DNA of 48,796 nt, taken from SZAS-103 sp043747745. GTDB lineage: Bacteria; Pseudomonadota; Gammaproteobacteria; Xanthomonadales; Xanthomonadaceae. How positions within the stretch are numbered: the stretch's first letter is position 1; every line of letters starts with the position of its first letter. The position numbers and the translations under genes are program-made. Location of the stretch: positions 1 through 48,796 of the forward strand of contig JAYTOP010000085.1 in the NCBI GenBank assembly GCA_043747745.1, written 5' to 3'. Under the pieces are notes generated by a model. The model searched no databases. It saw only the letters and a list, made by a program, of their open reading frames with translations, and was not told where the DNA came from. Below, piece after piece: positions 33,681 to 41,601 of the stretch.

Positions 33681-36600
33681 GCGCTGGTCTCCTCGATGGC
33701 GGCGACCGCCGGGAACAGCGGCAGCGCGACCTGGTCGATCTGCCTCATCAGCTTGCGCGTTGCAGCCAGCGCCAGCACGATCTTGCGGTAATGGGTGATG
33801 TCGTCGATCCCGAGCTGGCGGCCCTTGCGGTCCTTCAGCCATTTCTCCAGCACCTGATAGCCGCCGACCTTGAACGTCCAGGCGTCCGCATCGATGCCCT
33901 CGAAATATTGCCGCGCATTGATCCACACGCGCCCCAACTCCGTTCGTGGTGAGCCTGTCGAACCACCAGCGGCTTCGCCCAACTCCGTTCGTGGTGAGCC
34001 TGTCGAACCACCAGCGGCCTCGCCCAACTCCGTTCGTGGTGAGCCTGTCGAACCACCTGCGGCTTCACCCAACTCCGTTCGTGGTGAGCCTGTCGAACCA
34101 CCAGCGGCTTCGCTTAACTCCGTTCGTGGTGAGCCTGTCGAACCACCTGCCGATTTGGGCGGCTCATAGCGCGGTTTCTCGACCAGGTGATCGCCGGACA
34201 CCGGATACGTCGGGCCACCTTGCGCGAGCGATGGATCGCGCAGCAGATGCAGCGCGACCAGTTGCGCGCCGAGCGCGGCCAGCGCACGGAACATCGCGAT
34301 GTCCGGCGGCAGCGGAATGCGCGGGAAATCGCTGCGCAGGTATTCGGCGTAGCGCGAACGATAGGTCGGCGCGTGCAGCACTGCATAGATGAAATGGAAC
34401 ACGTCCTCGGGCGTCACCCCATCGGGCATGCCGAACGGATCGGTGACGCCGACGCCGAGCGCATTGGCCAGTGCTTGCAGGTAGCGTGGATCGAGGTTCG
34501 GATGACGGACGTTCTTGGCGGGATCGAGGGTGTCGTGTTCTGGTAGAAGCCACAGTGGAAAAGTTGCCGACTGCGTGGTTGATTCTCCAGCTTTTGTTTC
34601 GACTGATTTATCAGCAACAAAAAATTGATCTTGTGTCTGCGACTTGTTACTTCTTGCTGAAACAAGCGCCAAATTTCCAGGAACGAGCAGATGTCGCATC
34701 ACCCGCTCGCGCCGATGCACCGCTACATTGCGGTCGTACACCGTCCAGCGCGTATCGAACGGTCGATACGGGATCGGCACGACATGCTCGCGCCATGCGC
34801 CGTCGGCCAGCTCGCGCTTCGCGCGGTTGTACTGCCATTGATACTGCGAGCACAGCTTGAACAGCTTGCGCGCGTCTTCTTCCGACTTCGTCGCCAGCAA
34901 CGCGTCCACTTTCTGCTTCGCTTGGTCGACCGTCCACGAAATCGCGAAGTCGTCCTGCGTGGTGACGATACCGGGTGCCGGATCGCCATTGAGCGAAAAA
35001 ACTGCCGGCACGCTCCAGCCTCGCCGGTATTCATCGAGCGATGCGATGTCCATCGGCACGAACGGAATCAGCGGCTCGACCAGCTCCAGTCGTTGCCACG
35101 GGGTCGCCTCGAACGCCATCTCTTCCAGCCGCTGGTATTTGCTGTCGCGACTGCCCCAGAGTTCGGCGTGATGCACGATCGCCTTGCGCACATGCCCGCC
35201 CGGCTTGCGCAACAGGAACAGAATCGCCACGCCCTGCTGGATGTCGAACACGTTCTTGTCGTCGCCGTGCGCGGCGTGCGCATCCGGCGTCTTTTCCTTC
35301 TTCTTGCTGTTGCCATGCAGATCGAGGATGTAGATGTCGTCGAAGTCGCGGCGCAACGCGGCGCGCATTCCGCGAAACGTCGGGTTGTCCAGCCAGGAAT
35401 GATTGGCGATGTAGCCGACGATACCGTGACCTGTATGCGCGACGCGCCAGTGTGCGAAGCGAATGAACTTGACGTAATCGTCGGACAGCCACTTGGCCTG
35501 CCCGGGCTTGCCGAGTTCCGGCACGCCCTTCTTGTAGTCGTCGAGCAACTGCATGACCCACTTGCTCTTGTTGGTCGAATGACCAGAATACGGCGGATTG
35601 CCCAGCACCACCTCGACCGGCACCTTGTCCTTGACCTTCTCCGCGCCTTCGGATTCGGCGGTCAGCCATTGCGCCATCAGCTCGCCGGTCTTGCCCTGGA
35701 TGCGGTCGAGGGTGTTGGTCAGGAACACATTCAGGCAATCGCCATCGGCGAACGTGAAACCGCGATCGGTGAGTTCCAACGCGAGTTTCAGGTGCGCGAC
35801 GGTGTATGGCGCCATCATCAGCTCGAAGCCGAAGATGCGCGGCAACAGGTGCTTGCGCACGTACTCCGGCCACGCGCCCTGCAAGCCGGCATCGACCTGG
35901 TGCCGGTAGATGCGGTCGATCACTTCGCGCAAAAAGGTCGCGGTGCCGGTGGCCGGATCGAGGATCACCGTATCCGGATCGGCGAGCCCGGCGGCGCGTC
36001 CGAATTGCGTTTTCAGCAGATGCTCGACGCCGCGCACGATGAAATCGACGACCGGCTCCGGCGTGTAATAGACGCCGCGTTTCTCGCGCAGGTCGGCGTC
36101 GTATTCGGCCAGGAACGTCTCGTAGAAATGGAAGATCGGATCGGTGAAGCCGCGCTTGCGCGATTGCCGATGCAGCACCTTGTCCAGGTCCGCATGCAAC
36201 AGCACATCGACAATGCTCTCGGCGATCCAGCGCACGCCGTCGGACAGATCGAATGCGATGAAGCGAAACAGCTGGCGCAGGAACGGGCTGGTCTTGGGGA
36301 TCAGCGTTTCGGCTTCGCGCAGGGAAAAGGTGTCCTTGGTCTTGTCAAACACGCGTGCGATGAACAAACCATAGGCGACGGTCTGCGCGAACATGTCGGC
36401 GAACTCTTCCGCCTCGAGTTGGGGCATCAGCAGTTCGCGGAACGCACGGTGCTGCGCGGCCAGCGCGCCGGACGCGCCTTCGTGGTTCAACGTGGCGACG
36501 GTTGCATCGCGCAGCAGCCGGGTTTGCGCGGCCAGCAGCGAGGCCAGTTGCTTCGGCGTGCGCACCGTCGGCGTGACCGCGTTGAAAAACGCCATCGACA

Positions 36601-37015
36601 GATCTTTCCAGCGCGCATCGGCATCCGCCGCTGCCACGATGCCGCGCCCTTGCTGCGCACCGAGGCTGACGCGCAGCTTGATCTGGCCGTTCTCGATCCA
36701 GACCACATCGAGATAGTCGGTGAACATCCTATTCGGCAGCGCTTCGCGATAACGCTTGAGCTGCGGCGACTTCAACAGCTTCTCCAGCGGCTCGCCGATG
36801 TCCTTGGCTTCGACATGCCCGATGATCGCTGCACCACGCCGCACCACATAATCCGGCGCGTTGCCCGCGATGCGTTGCGGCTCGTTGGTCGCTTCGATAT
36901 TGCCCGCGTAACTTTCCAGCAGCGTTTTCAACGCCGGGCGGTAGCTGTGCTCGGTGGCGTCGCCGCGTCTGTAGATGCGGTCGAGTTCGGCGATATAGGC
37001 GGCGACTGGGGTCAT
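33677..37015 (-). CDS. Single-chain restriction-methyltransferase (type IIG/ISP-like)
   Basis: A 1112-residue enzyme that joins cutting, methylating and target-recognition parts. Residues about 1-150 hold a PD-(D/E)xK nuclease fold: PDYVV at 54-58 and EAK at 69-71. The N6-adenine methyltransferase core has REKRGVYYTPEPVVDFIV near 310-327, motif I DPATGTATF near 350 and motif IV GNPPY near 470. The C-terminal part (about 700-1112) should be the specificity domain, ending GGYQVLEKWLKDRKGRQLGI. I see no helicase motifs, so it is not a full type ISP enzyme. Within the specificity part, residues about 955-1027 consist of five copies of a 15-residue unit (GGSTGSPRTELGEAA), encoded by the dispersed DNA repeat. 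No separate methyltransferase or antirestriction gene is nearby. The start ATG is 37015. The stop overlaps gmk. Confidence 0.88.
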   Translation of the reverse strand: MTPVAAYIAELDRIYRRGDATEHSYRPALKTLLESYAGNIEATNEPQRIAGNAPDYVVRRGAAIIGHVEAKDIGEPLEKLLKSPQLKRYREALPNRMFTDYLDVVWIENGQIKLRVSLGAQQGRGIVAAADADARWKDLSMAFFNAVTPTVRTPKQLASLLAAQTRLLRDATVATLNHEGASGALAAQHRAFRELLMPQLEAEEFADMFAQTVAYGLFIARVFDKTKDTFSLREAETLIPKTSPFLRQLFRFIAFDLSDGVRWIAESIVDVLLHADLDKVLHRQSRKRGFTDPIFHFYETFLAEYDADLREKRGVYYTPEPVVDFIVRGVEHLLKTQFGRAAGLADPDTVILDPATGTATFLREVIDRIYRHQVDAGLQGAWPEYVRKHLLPRIFGFELMMAPYTVAHLKLALELTDRGFTFADGDCLNVFLTNTLDRIQGKTGELMAQWLTAESEGAEKVKDKVPVEVVLGNPPYSGHSTNKSKWVMQLLDDYKKGVPELGKPGQAKWLSDDYVKFIRFAHWRVAHTGHGIVGYIANHSWLDNPTFRGMRAALRRDFDDIYILDLHGNSKKKEKTPDAHAAHGDDKNVFDIQQGVAILFLLRKPGGHVRKAIVHHAELWGSRDSKYQRLEEMAFEATPWQRLELVEPLIPFVPMDIASLDEYRRGWSVPAVFSLNGDPAPGIVTTQDDFAISWTVDQAKQKVDALLATKSEEDARKLFKLCSQYQWQYNRAKRELADGAWREHVVPIPYRPFDTRWTVYDRNVAVHRRERVMRHLLVPGNLALVSARSNKSQTQDQFFVADKSVETKAGESTTQSATFPLWLLPEHDTLDPAKNVRHPNLDPRYLQALANALGVGVTDPFGMPDGVTPEDVFHFIYAVLHAPTYRSRYAEYLRSDFPRIPLPPDIAMFRALAALGAQLVALHLLRDPSLAQGGPTYPVSGDHLVEKPRYEPPKSAGGSTGSPRTELSEAAGGSTGSPRTELGEAAGGSTGSPRTELGEAAGGSTGSPRTELGEAAGGSTGSPRTELGRVWINARQYFEGIDADAWTFKVGGYQVLEKWLKDRKGRQLGIDDITHYRKIVLALAATRKLMRQIDQVALPLFPAVAAIEETSA
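33935..34149. repeat. Five tandem copies of a 45-bp unit holding the dispersed repeat
   Basis: The unit begins at 33935, 33980, 34025, 34070 and 34115. Each copy contains TTCGTGGTGAGCCTGTCGAA plus a short spacer. The period of 45 bases (15 codons) keeps the restriction-methyltransferase frame open. Outside this gene the repeat occurs singly in intergenic DNA. Confidence 0.95.
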
Positions 37016-37018
37016 GTG

Positions 37019-37078
37019 TCACCGCATGTCGTGGACTGCGTCGCCAGAAGCTGCTTGGCGCAGGTCATAGCGTGCCAT
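37019..37078 (-). pseudogene. Stump of a RelE/ParE-like toxin gene
   Basis: An ATG at 37078 overlaps the end of the antitoxin gene (GATGGCACGCTATGA), the arrangement typical of type II toxin-antitoxin pairs. It reads MARYDLRQAASGDAVHDMR and then stops. The first seven residues match the usual MA(R/K)YxL start of RelE/ParE-family toxins, but the rest (about 85 residues) is missing and the restriction-methyltransferase gene starts four bases further on. The call rests on a very short match and on position, so it is inference. Confidence 0.4.
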
Positions 37079-37298
37079 CGGCTTTGAGTTGTTTCAGGAA
37101 ATCTTCGTAACTGAGCGACGGTTCGTTAGCGCGCTCGGCGATAGTGGCGAGGTCTTCCTCATCTTCGCGAAACATCTGGCGTACGGCAACGGAAACGATC
37201 GCCGAGATCGAATGCTGCGTATCAGCAGCCTTGCGCCTCAAGGTTTCCAGCACATCGCGATCAAAGCAAATCGTGGCGCGCACAGTGGTCGTTTTCAT
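37065..37298 (-). CDS. Ribbon-helix-helix antitoxin-like protein (orphan)
   Basis: A 77-residue protein with a ribbon-helix-helix N-terminus (VRATICFDRDVLETLRRKAA, then ISAIVSVAVRQMFREDEEDL) and a C-terminal tail (AERANEPSLSYEDFLKQLKA) of the kind that binds a RelE/ParE toxin. It would dimerise, bind its own operator and neutralise a toxin. The expected toxin gene is reduced to a 19-codon stump. I chose the ATG at 37298; 37301 is equally possible. The frame extends to 37361 without homology. Confidence 0.75.
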   Translation of the reverse strand: MKTTTVRATICFDRDVLETLRRKAADTQHSISAIVSVAVRQMFREDEEDLATIAERANEPSLSYEDFLKQLKADGTL

Positions 37299-37364
37299 CA
37301 TAGCCAACTGAGTTGCTCCGATGTTTTGACGCTCGCCCATGGAAACGCCGAGCCGTTGCATTCG

Positions 37365-37388
37365 CTCGCCCCGAGCCTGCCGAAGGGC
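37365..37388. repeat. Dispersed repeat, short variant
   Basis: CCCCGAGCCTGCCGAAGGG is close to the CCTGAGCCTGTCGAAGGG form of the dispersed repeat. It lies 40 bp from the better copy at 37427-37456. Confidence 0.5.
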
Positions 37389-37426
37389 CTGTTAACGGAT
37401 TGAAGTGTCCTGGCACTTCCGATCAT

Positions 37427-37456
37427 GGTTCGACAGGCTCACCACGAACGGAAGTT
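37427..37456. repeat. Dispersed repeat, intact copy
   Basis: GGTTCGACAGGCTCACCACG plus AACGGAAGTT is the reverse complement of the core found five times at 33935-34149. It lies between the antitoxin gene and the yicC stop, at the seam between accessory and core DNA. Confidence 0.85.
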
Positions 37457-37483
37457 GATCAATGATTCCCGGCTCTCTACGCA

Positions 37484-38347
37484 TCATTCCAGATTCTGGA
37501 CTTGCTCGCGCAGTTGCTCGATCAGCACCTTGAGATCCACCGATGCTTGGCTGGTGCGCGCGTCCACCGACTTCGATCCCAGCGTGTTCGCTTCGCGGTT
37601 GAATTCCTGCATCAGGAAATCCAGCCGCCGACCGACCGCTTCGGGCAAGTCGAGCACGCGGCGCGCTTCGGTGAGGTGGCTGTCGAGGCGGTCGAGTTCT
37701 TCCTCGACGTCGAGCTTCTGTATCCACAACACCATTTCCTGTTCGAGGCGACCCGGTTCCAGCGGCTGGCGCAAGTCGGCGACGCGCGCCTCGAATTTCT
37801 GCCGCAGCCCAGCACGGATCTCCGGCATCCACGCGCGGATCTGGCGCACGATGCCGGTAATCGTGTCGAGACGCTCGCGCATGCCAGCGACGAGCTTGCA
37901 GCCTTCGCGCTCGCGTGCGGCGACGAATTCGACGAGCGTCTCGTCCAGCAACAGCAAGGCTTCGGCCTGCAATCCGGCCTGGTCGCGTTCGGCTTCCTCC
38001 AGCACTCCGGGAAACTTCAGCAGTTCGACGAAATCGGTGTGCATGCGCGGAAAGCGCGCGTCGAGGTCGAGCGCAAGTTCGGACAGCCGCGCGAGCATCG
38101 ATGCGTTCGGATGCAATGCGGCATGCGCGCCTTCGGGCGGACGGCAACGCAAGGTCACATCGATCTTGCCGCGGCTGAGCTTCAGCGCGATGCGCTCGCG
38201 CAGTATCGCTTCCTGCGGACGCAGTTCCTCGGGCAGGCGCAGCCCAAGCTCGAAGAAACGGTGGTTGACCGCGCGCAGGTCGCAGGCGAGCGTACCCCAG
38301 GGCGTGGCGCGTTCGCCGCTGGCGAATGCAGTCATGCTGCGGATCAT
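37484..38347 (-). CDS. yicC: YicC family endoribonuclease
   Basis: YicC proteins are RNA-cleaving enzymes linked in E. coli to turnover of a small RNA. The 287 residues start with MIRSMTAFASGERATPWGTL and have the hallmark RAVNHRFFELGLRLPEELRP. The C-terminus has DVEEELDRLDSHLTEARRVL and GRRLDFLMQEFNREANTLGS, as the family does. It lies divergent to rph, which is the usual arrangement. Normally gmk follows directly; here accessory genes separate them. Confidence 0.95.
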   Translation of the reverse strand: MIRSMTAFASGERATPWGTLACDLRAVNHRFFELGLRLPEELRPQEAILRERIALKLSRGKIDVTLRCRPPEGAHAALHPNASMLARLSELALDLDARFPRMHTDFVELLKFPGVLEEAERDQAGLQAEALLLLDETLVEFVAAREREGCKLVAGMRERLDTITGIVRQIRAWMPEIRAGLRQKFEARVADLRQPLEPGRLEQEMVLWIQKLDVEEELDRLDSHLTEARRVLDLPEAVGRRLDFLMQEFNREANTLGSKSVDARTSQASVDLKVLIEQLREQVQNLE

Positions 38348-38383
38348 CGATTACTCCGGCGCGGGGGAATGCAGACGCGATGG

Positions 38384-38389
38384 TAAACT
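38384..38389 (+). promoter_or_regulatory. Predicted extended -10 element for rph
   Basis: TGG-TAAACT (extended -10 type, hexamer at 38384-38389) would start transcription near 38396, 48 bases before the rph ATG. A short stem GAGGAA..TTCCTC follows at 38404-38417. No clear -35 is visible. Confidence 0.3.
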
Positions 38390-38443
38390 CCCGGCCCGCC
38401 GTTGAGGAAACTTCCTCAGGATTCCTGCCGAAATGAAATCCGC

Positions 38444-39172
38444 ATGACAACCAATCCACGACCGAGCGGCCGCGCCGCCGATGCATTGCGCGAGGTGACT
38501 ATCCAGCGCCATTTCACCCGCCACGCCGAAGGTTCGGTACTGGTGAGTTTCGGCGACACCAGAGTGCTGTGCAACGCGAGCGTCGAAAATCGTGTGCCCG
38601 GATTCCTGCGCGGCAAGGGCGAAGGCTGGGTGACCGCCGAATACGGCATGCTGCCGCGTTCGACGCATTCGCGCATGGGTCGCGAGGCCGCGCAGGGCAA
38701 ACAGGGCGGACGCACGCTGGAAATCCAGCGGCTGATCGGCCGCGCGCTGCGCGCCTGCACCGATCGCCGCGCGCTCGGCGAACGCACGATCACCATCGAC
38801 TGCGATGTGTTGCAGGCCGATGGCGGCACCCGCACCGCAGCGATCACCGGCGCTTACGTCGCCCTCGTCGATGCGATGCGTTTGTTGAAAAAACGCGGCG
38901 ACATCACCAAGGATCCGCTGCATGGTGCGGTCGCAGCGGTGTCGGTCGGCATCTGGCAAGGCACGCCGGTGCTCGATCTCGACTATGCGGAAGACTCCGC
39001 CTGCGATACCGACATGAACATCGTGATGAACGACGGTGGCGGCTTCATCGAACTGCAGGGCACCGCGGAAGGCCATGCGTTCCGTCGCGATGAGCTTGAC
39101 GCACTGCTCGTACTCGGCGAACAAGGCGTGCGCGCGTTGCTGGCGCTGCAGCAAGCCGCCTTGGCGCAATAG
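38444..39172 (+). CDS. rph: Ribonuclease PH
   Basis: RNase PH trims the 3' end of tRNA precursors by phosphorolysis. The 242 residues have TIQRHFTRHAEGSVLVSFGD, GWVTAEYGMLPRSTHSR and the phosphate-site TDRRALGERTITIDCDVLQA, then DLDYAEDSACDTDMNIVM with conserved acidic residues. The ATG at 38444 gives the family N-terminus (MTTNPRPSGRAADALREV); the earlier in-frame start at 38402 has none. It is followed 10 bp later by rdgB. Confidence 0.96.
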   Translation: MTTNPRPSGRAADALREVTIQRHFTRHAEGSVLVSFGDTRVLCNASVENRVPGFLRGKGEGWVTAEYGMLPRSTHSRMGREAAQGKQGGRTLEIQRLIGRALRACTDRRALGERTITIDCDVLQADGGTRTAAITGAYVALVDAMRLLKKRGDITKDPLHGAVAAVSVGIWQGTPVLDLDYAEDSACDTDMNIVMNDGGGFIELQGTAEGHAFRRDELDALLVLGEQGVRALLALQQAALAQ

Positions 39173-39181
39173 GAGACACGC

Positions 39182-39775
39182 ATGCCTCGCCTCGTCCTCG
39201 CCAGCTCCAATCACGGCAAACTCGATGAATTGCGCGAATTGCTCGCGCCATTGAGCTATTCGCTGATCGCGCAATCCGACCTTGGCGTGGAGGATGCCGA
39301 GGAAACCGCCGCCACGTTCGTCGAGAATGCGTTGCTCAAGGCACGCCATGCTGCGCGCATCACAGGCATGCCAGCGCTCGCCGACGATTCGGGACTCCTG
39401 GTGGATGCACTCGATGGCGCGCCCGGCCTGCGCTCGGCGCGATTTGCCGGAGACCATGGCAACGCGTCCGCGAACAATGCCTTGCTGCTCGAACGCATGC
39501 GCGACGTGGCTCCCGAACGACGCGGCGCGCACTTCTATTGCGTGCTCGTGCTGCTGCGCAATGCCGACGATCCGCAGCCGGTCATCGCGGAAGGCATCTG
39601 GCGCGGCAGCATCCTCGAAGCTCCGCGCGGAGCGCAGGGTTTTGGCTACGACCCGTTGTTCCTGCCGGCCCGGCAGAACCTGAGCGCCGCCGAACTCAAT
39701 CCAGACATGAAGAATCGCATCAGCCATCGGGGACAGGCGCTGGCTGCGTTGCGGGGGAAACTGGCGCAGTCGTGA
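39182..39775 (+). CDS. rdgB: XTP/dITP diphosphatase (RdgB/HAM1 family)
   Basis: This enzyme removes non-canonical purine nucleotides (XTP, dITP) from the pool by cleaving pyrophosphate. The 197 residues have the substrate-binding start LVLASSNHGKLDELRELL, FVENALLKARHAARITGMPA, DDSGLLVDALDGAPGLRSAR, and GFGYDPLFLP near the C-terminus, with SHRGQALAAL at the end. A GGAGA ribosome site lies before the ATG. It overlaps hemW by four bases. Confidence 0.96.
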   Translation: MPRLVLASSNHGKLDELRELLAPLSYSLIAQSDLGVEDAEETAATFVENALLKARHAARITGMPALADDSGLLVDALDGAPGLRSARFAGDHGNASANNALLLERMRDVAPERRGAHFYCVLVLLRNADDPQPVIAEGIWRGSILEAPRGAQGFGYDPLFLPARQNLSAAELNPDMKNRISHRGQALAALRGKLAQS

Positions 39776-40968
39776 GCGACGTCTTCGCACGCAGCGACGT
39801 GCCTGCCGCATCCGGTTTGCAGGGCCTGCCGCCACTCAGTCTGTATGTGCATCTTCCCTGGTGCGTGCGCAAATGTCCGTATTGCGATTTCAATTCGCAT
39901 GAAGGGCGCGGCGTGCTGCCGTTCGACGGTTACGTCGATGCGTTGATCGCCGATCTCGATCAGGATTTGCCATTGGTCTGGGGGCGTACGATCACCAGCG
40001 TGTTCTTCGGCGGGGGCACGCCATCGCTGTTTCCGCCCGAGGCGATCGATCGTTTCCTGCAGGCTGCGAGCGCACGGCTGCGTTTCGCGCCGGGCCTGGA
40101 AATCACTCTCGAAACCAATCCCGGCACCGCCGAGCACGGCCGCTTCGAACACTATCTCGCGGCCGGCGTGAACCGGCTCTCGTTCGGCGTGCAGAGTTTC
40201 GACGATGGCTGCCTGCAGCGCCTCGGCCGCATCCACGACAGCGCGCAGGCCGAACGCGCGATCAGGCTCGCGCAAGACGCCGGCTATTCGAACTTCAACA
40301 TCGACCTGATGTACGCGCTGCCCGGACAGACGCTGGCGATGGCCGCATTCGACATCGAACGTGCACTCGCATTGCAGCCGACGCACCTGTCGCATTACCA
40401 GCTCACGCTGGAGCCGAACACCGTGTTCGCCACGAAACCGCCGGCCGGGATTCCCGACGAGGATGGCGCGTGGGACATCCAGGAACATTGCCAGCGCATG
40501 ATCGCGGCGGCCGGATTTCATCACTACGAAGTCTCGGCCTACGCGAAGCCCGATGCGCAGTGTGCGCACAACCGCAACTACTGGCTGTTCGGCGATTACC
40601 TCGGCATCGGTGCGGGCGCGCACGGAAAGCTCACGCTGCCTGCGCAGGACAGCATCCTGCGGCGCTGGAAGCTCAAGCATCCGACCGCATACATGGTGAA
40701 CGCAGCGAGCGATGCGCGCATCGGCGGCGACGAATGGCTGGACACGTCGCGGCGTCCGTTCGACTTCATGCTCAATGCGCTGCGGCTGACCGACGGATTC
40801 GCGCTGTCGCTGTTCGAGGCGCGTACCGGATTGCCGCGCGTGGCGATCGCCCATGAATTACGCAAGGCGCAGGACGCGGGATGGATCGGGATCGATGGCG
40901 ACCATGTGCAACCGACCGAACTCGGCCAGCGCTTCGGCAACGACGTGATCGGCTTGTTCCTGCATTGA
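39772..40968 (+). CDS. hemW: HemW-like radical SAM protein (heme chaperone)
   Basis: HemW is a radical SAM protein that binds heme and hands it to target proteins; it was once annotated as an oxygen-independent coproporphyrinogen oxidase. The 4Fe-4S cluster motif CxxxCxxC is seen in CVRKCPYCDF. SAM-binding FFGGGTPSLFPPE, ITLETNPGT and GVNRLSFGVQSFDD follow. The C-terminal domain has HNRNYWLFGDYLGIGAGAHG. I chose the GTG at 39772, overlapping the rdgB stop as GTGA (398 residues); the longer frame runs inside rdgB. Confidence 0.94.
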   Translation: MSDVFARSDVPAASGLQGLPPLSLYVHLPWCVRKCPYCDFNSHEGRGVLPFDGYVDALIADLDQDLPLVWGRTITSVFFGGGTPSLFPPEAIDRFLQAASARLRFAPGLEITLETNPGTAEHGRFEHYLAAGVNRLSFGVQSFDDGCLQRLGRIHDSAQAERAIRLAQDAGYSNFNIDLMYALPGQTLAMAAFDIERALALQPTHLSHYQLTLEPNTVFATKPPAGIPDEDGAWDIQEHCQRMIAAAGFHHYEVSAYAKPDAQCAHNRNYWLFGDYLGIGAGAHGKLTLPAQDSILRRWKLKHPTAYMVNAASDARIGGDEWLDTSRRPFDFMLNALRLTDGFALSLFEARTGLPRVAIAHELRKAQDAGWIGIDGDHVQPTELGQRFGNDVIGLFLH

Positions 40969-40987
40969 TCGCGTCCATACTACGCGC

Positions 40988-41173
40988 ATGCTCGATTCCA
41001 TCCATATCACCTGCCCGTTCTGCGGCGAGCGTTTCGAAGCCGTCGTGGATGCGTCCGGCGGCAATGCGGAATACGTCGAGGATTGCCCGGTCTGCTGTCG
41101 CCCGATCACACTGCGGTTGTCGGCCGATGATGACGGCGATGGATTCGCGCTCGACGCATCCCGCGACGACTGA
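40988..41173 (+). CDS. CPXCG motif-containing cysteine-rich protein
   Basis: A 61-residue protein of a family known by its two cysteine pairs, here ITCPFCGERF and EDCPVCCRPI, which would hold one zinc ion. The rest is acidic (ADDDGDGFALD). Function is not known. It lies 19 bp after hemW on the same strand and probably shares its transcript. Confidence 0.87.
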   Translation: MLDSIHITCPFCGERFEAVVDASGGNAEYVEDCPVCCRPITLRLSADDDGDGFALDASRDD

Positions 41174-41210
41174 TTTCACGCAAGCGGCGCGCATCGCGTA
41201 AACTGCGCGC

Positions 41211-41500
41211 GCTACGAGTGTTCGGGAAGCCGGTGCGAAAGTCCTTCAGCGATCGTTCTCGAATCGCGAAGATCCAAAGCGGTCATCCATGACCGCCAAG
41301 TTCTTGCGATCGACCCTGATCGCAGGATCAAGAAGCGGTCATCCGTGACCGCACTTTCAAACCCGGCACTGCCCCCGCAACGGTAAGTCCAGTCAAACCC
41401 TCCATCACGCCACTGCGCAAGCGGGAAGGCGGAGGGCCGAAATCGCATGCGATTTCGCTGGCCGAGTCCGGAGACCGGCTCAAGGCAAGACCGGCGCGTT
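41211..41500 (+). ncRNA. Cobalamin riboswitch with an expanded arm
   Basis: This lies upstream of a BtuB-like receptor gene and has the conserved order of an adenosylcobalamin aptamer: GGGAAGCCGGTGCGAAAGTCC (41224-41244), then CACTGCCCCCGCAACGGTAA (41367-41386), then GCCACTGCGCAAGCGGGAAG (41410-41429) and finally GAGTCCGGAGACCGGCT (41464-41480). Binding of vitamin B12 would lower expression of the receptor. Between the first two blocks is an extra stretch of about 117 nt (41245-41361) that holds two hairpins; normally these blocks lie almost side by side. Downstream, CGGAGGGC at 41502-41509 can pair with GCCCTCCG at 41554-41561, a possible expression-platform stem. Confidence 0.9.
41279..41352 (+). 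repeat. REPIN-like inverted pair of hairpins inside the riboswitch
   Basis: GCGGTCATCCATGACCGC (41279-41296) and GCGGTCATCCGTGACCGC (41335-41352) each form a 7-bp stem with a four-base loop. The sequence between them is also roughly palindromic (TTCTTGCGATC near 41301 against GATCGCAGGATCAAGAA near 41318), so the whole 74 bp is an imperfect inverted repeat, as two REP units back to back would be. Confidence 0.7.
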
Positions 41501-41601
41501 GCGGAGGGCGACGCTGCGAGGTACGCGGCTGTCCGCGCGCTTCGTGTTTTCGTGCCCTCCGTTCGCGCTACCCACGGGGATGCGTATCCGGAGTACTCAC
41601 A

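Noticed and set aside
33935..34149. Regular repeat array that could suggest a CRISPR
   Set aside because: The units are direct, 45-bp, with nearly identical spacers, lie inside a gene in frame, and no cas gene is near.
33677..37015. Part of a BREX, DISARM or full type ISP system
   Set aside because: No helicase motifs in the protein and no brx/drm partner genes; a single-chain nuclease-methyltransferase explains it.
38433..38447. Four-codon upstream frame (MKSA) overlapping the rph start
   Set aside because: Too short to tell from chance; no regulatory logic visible.
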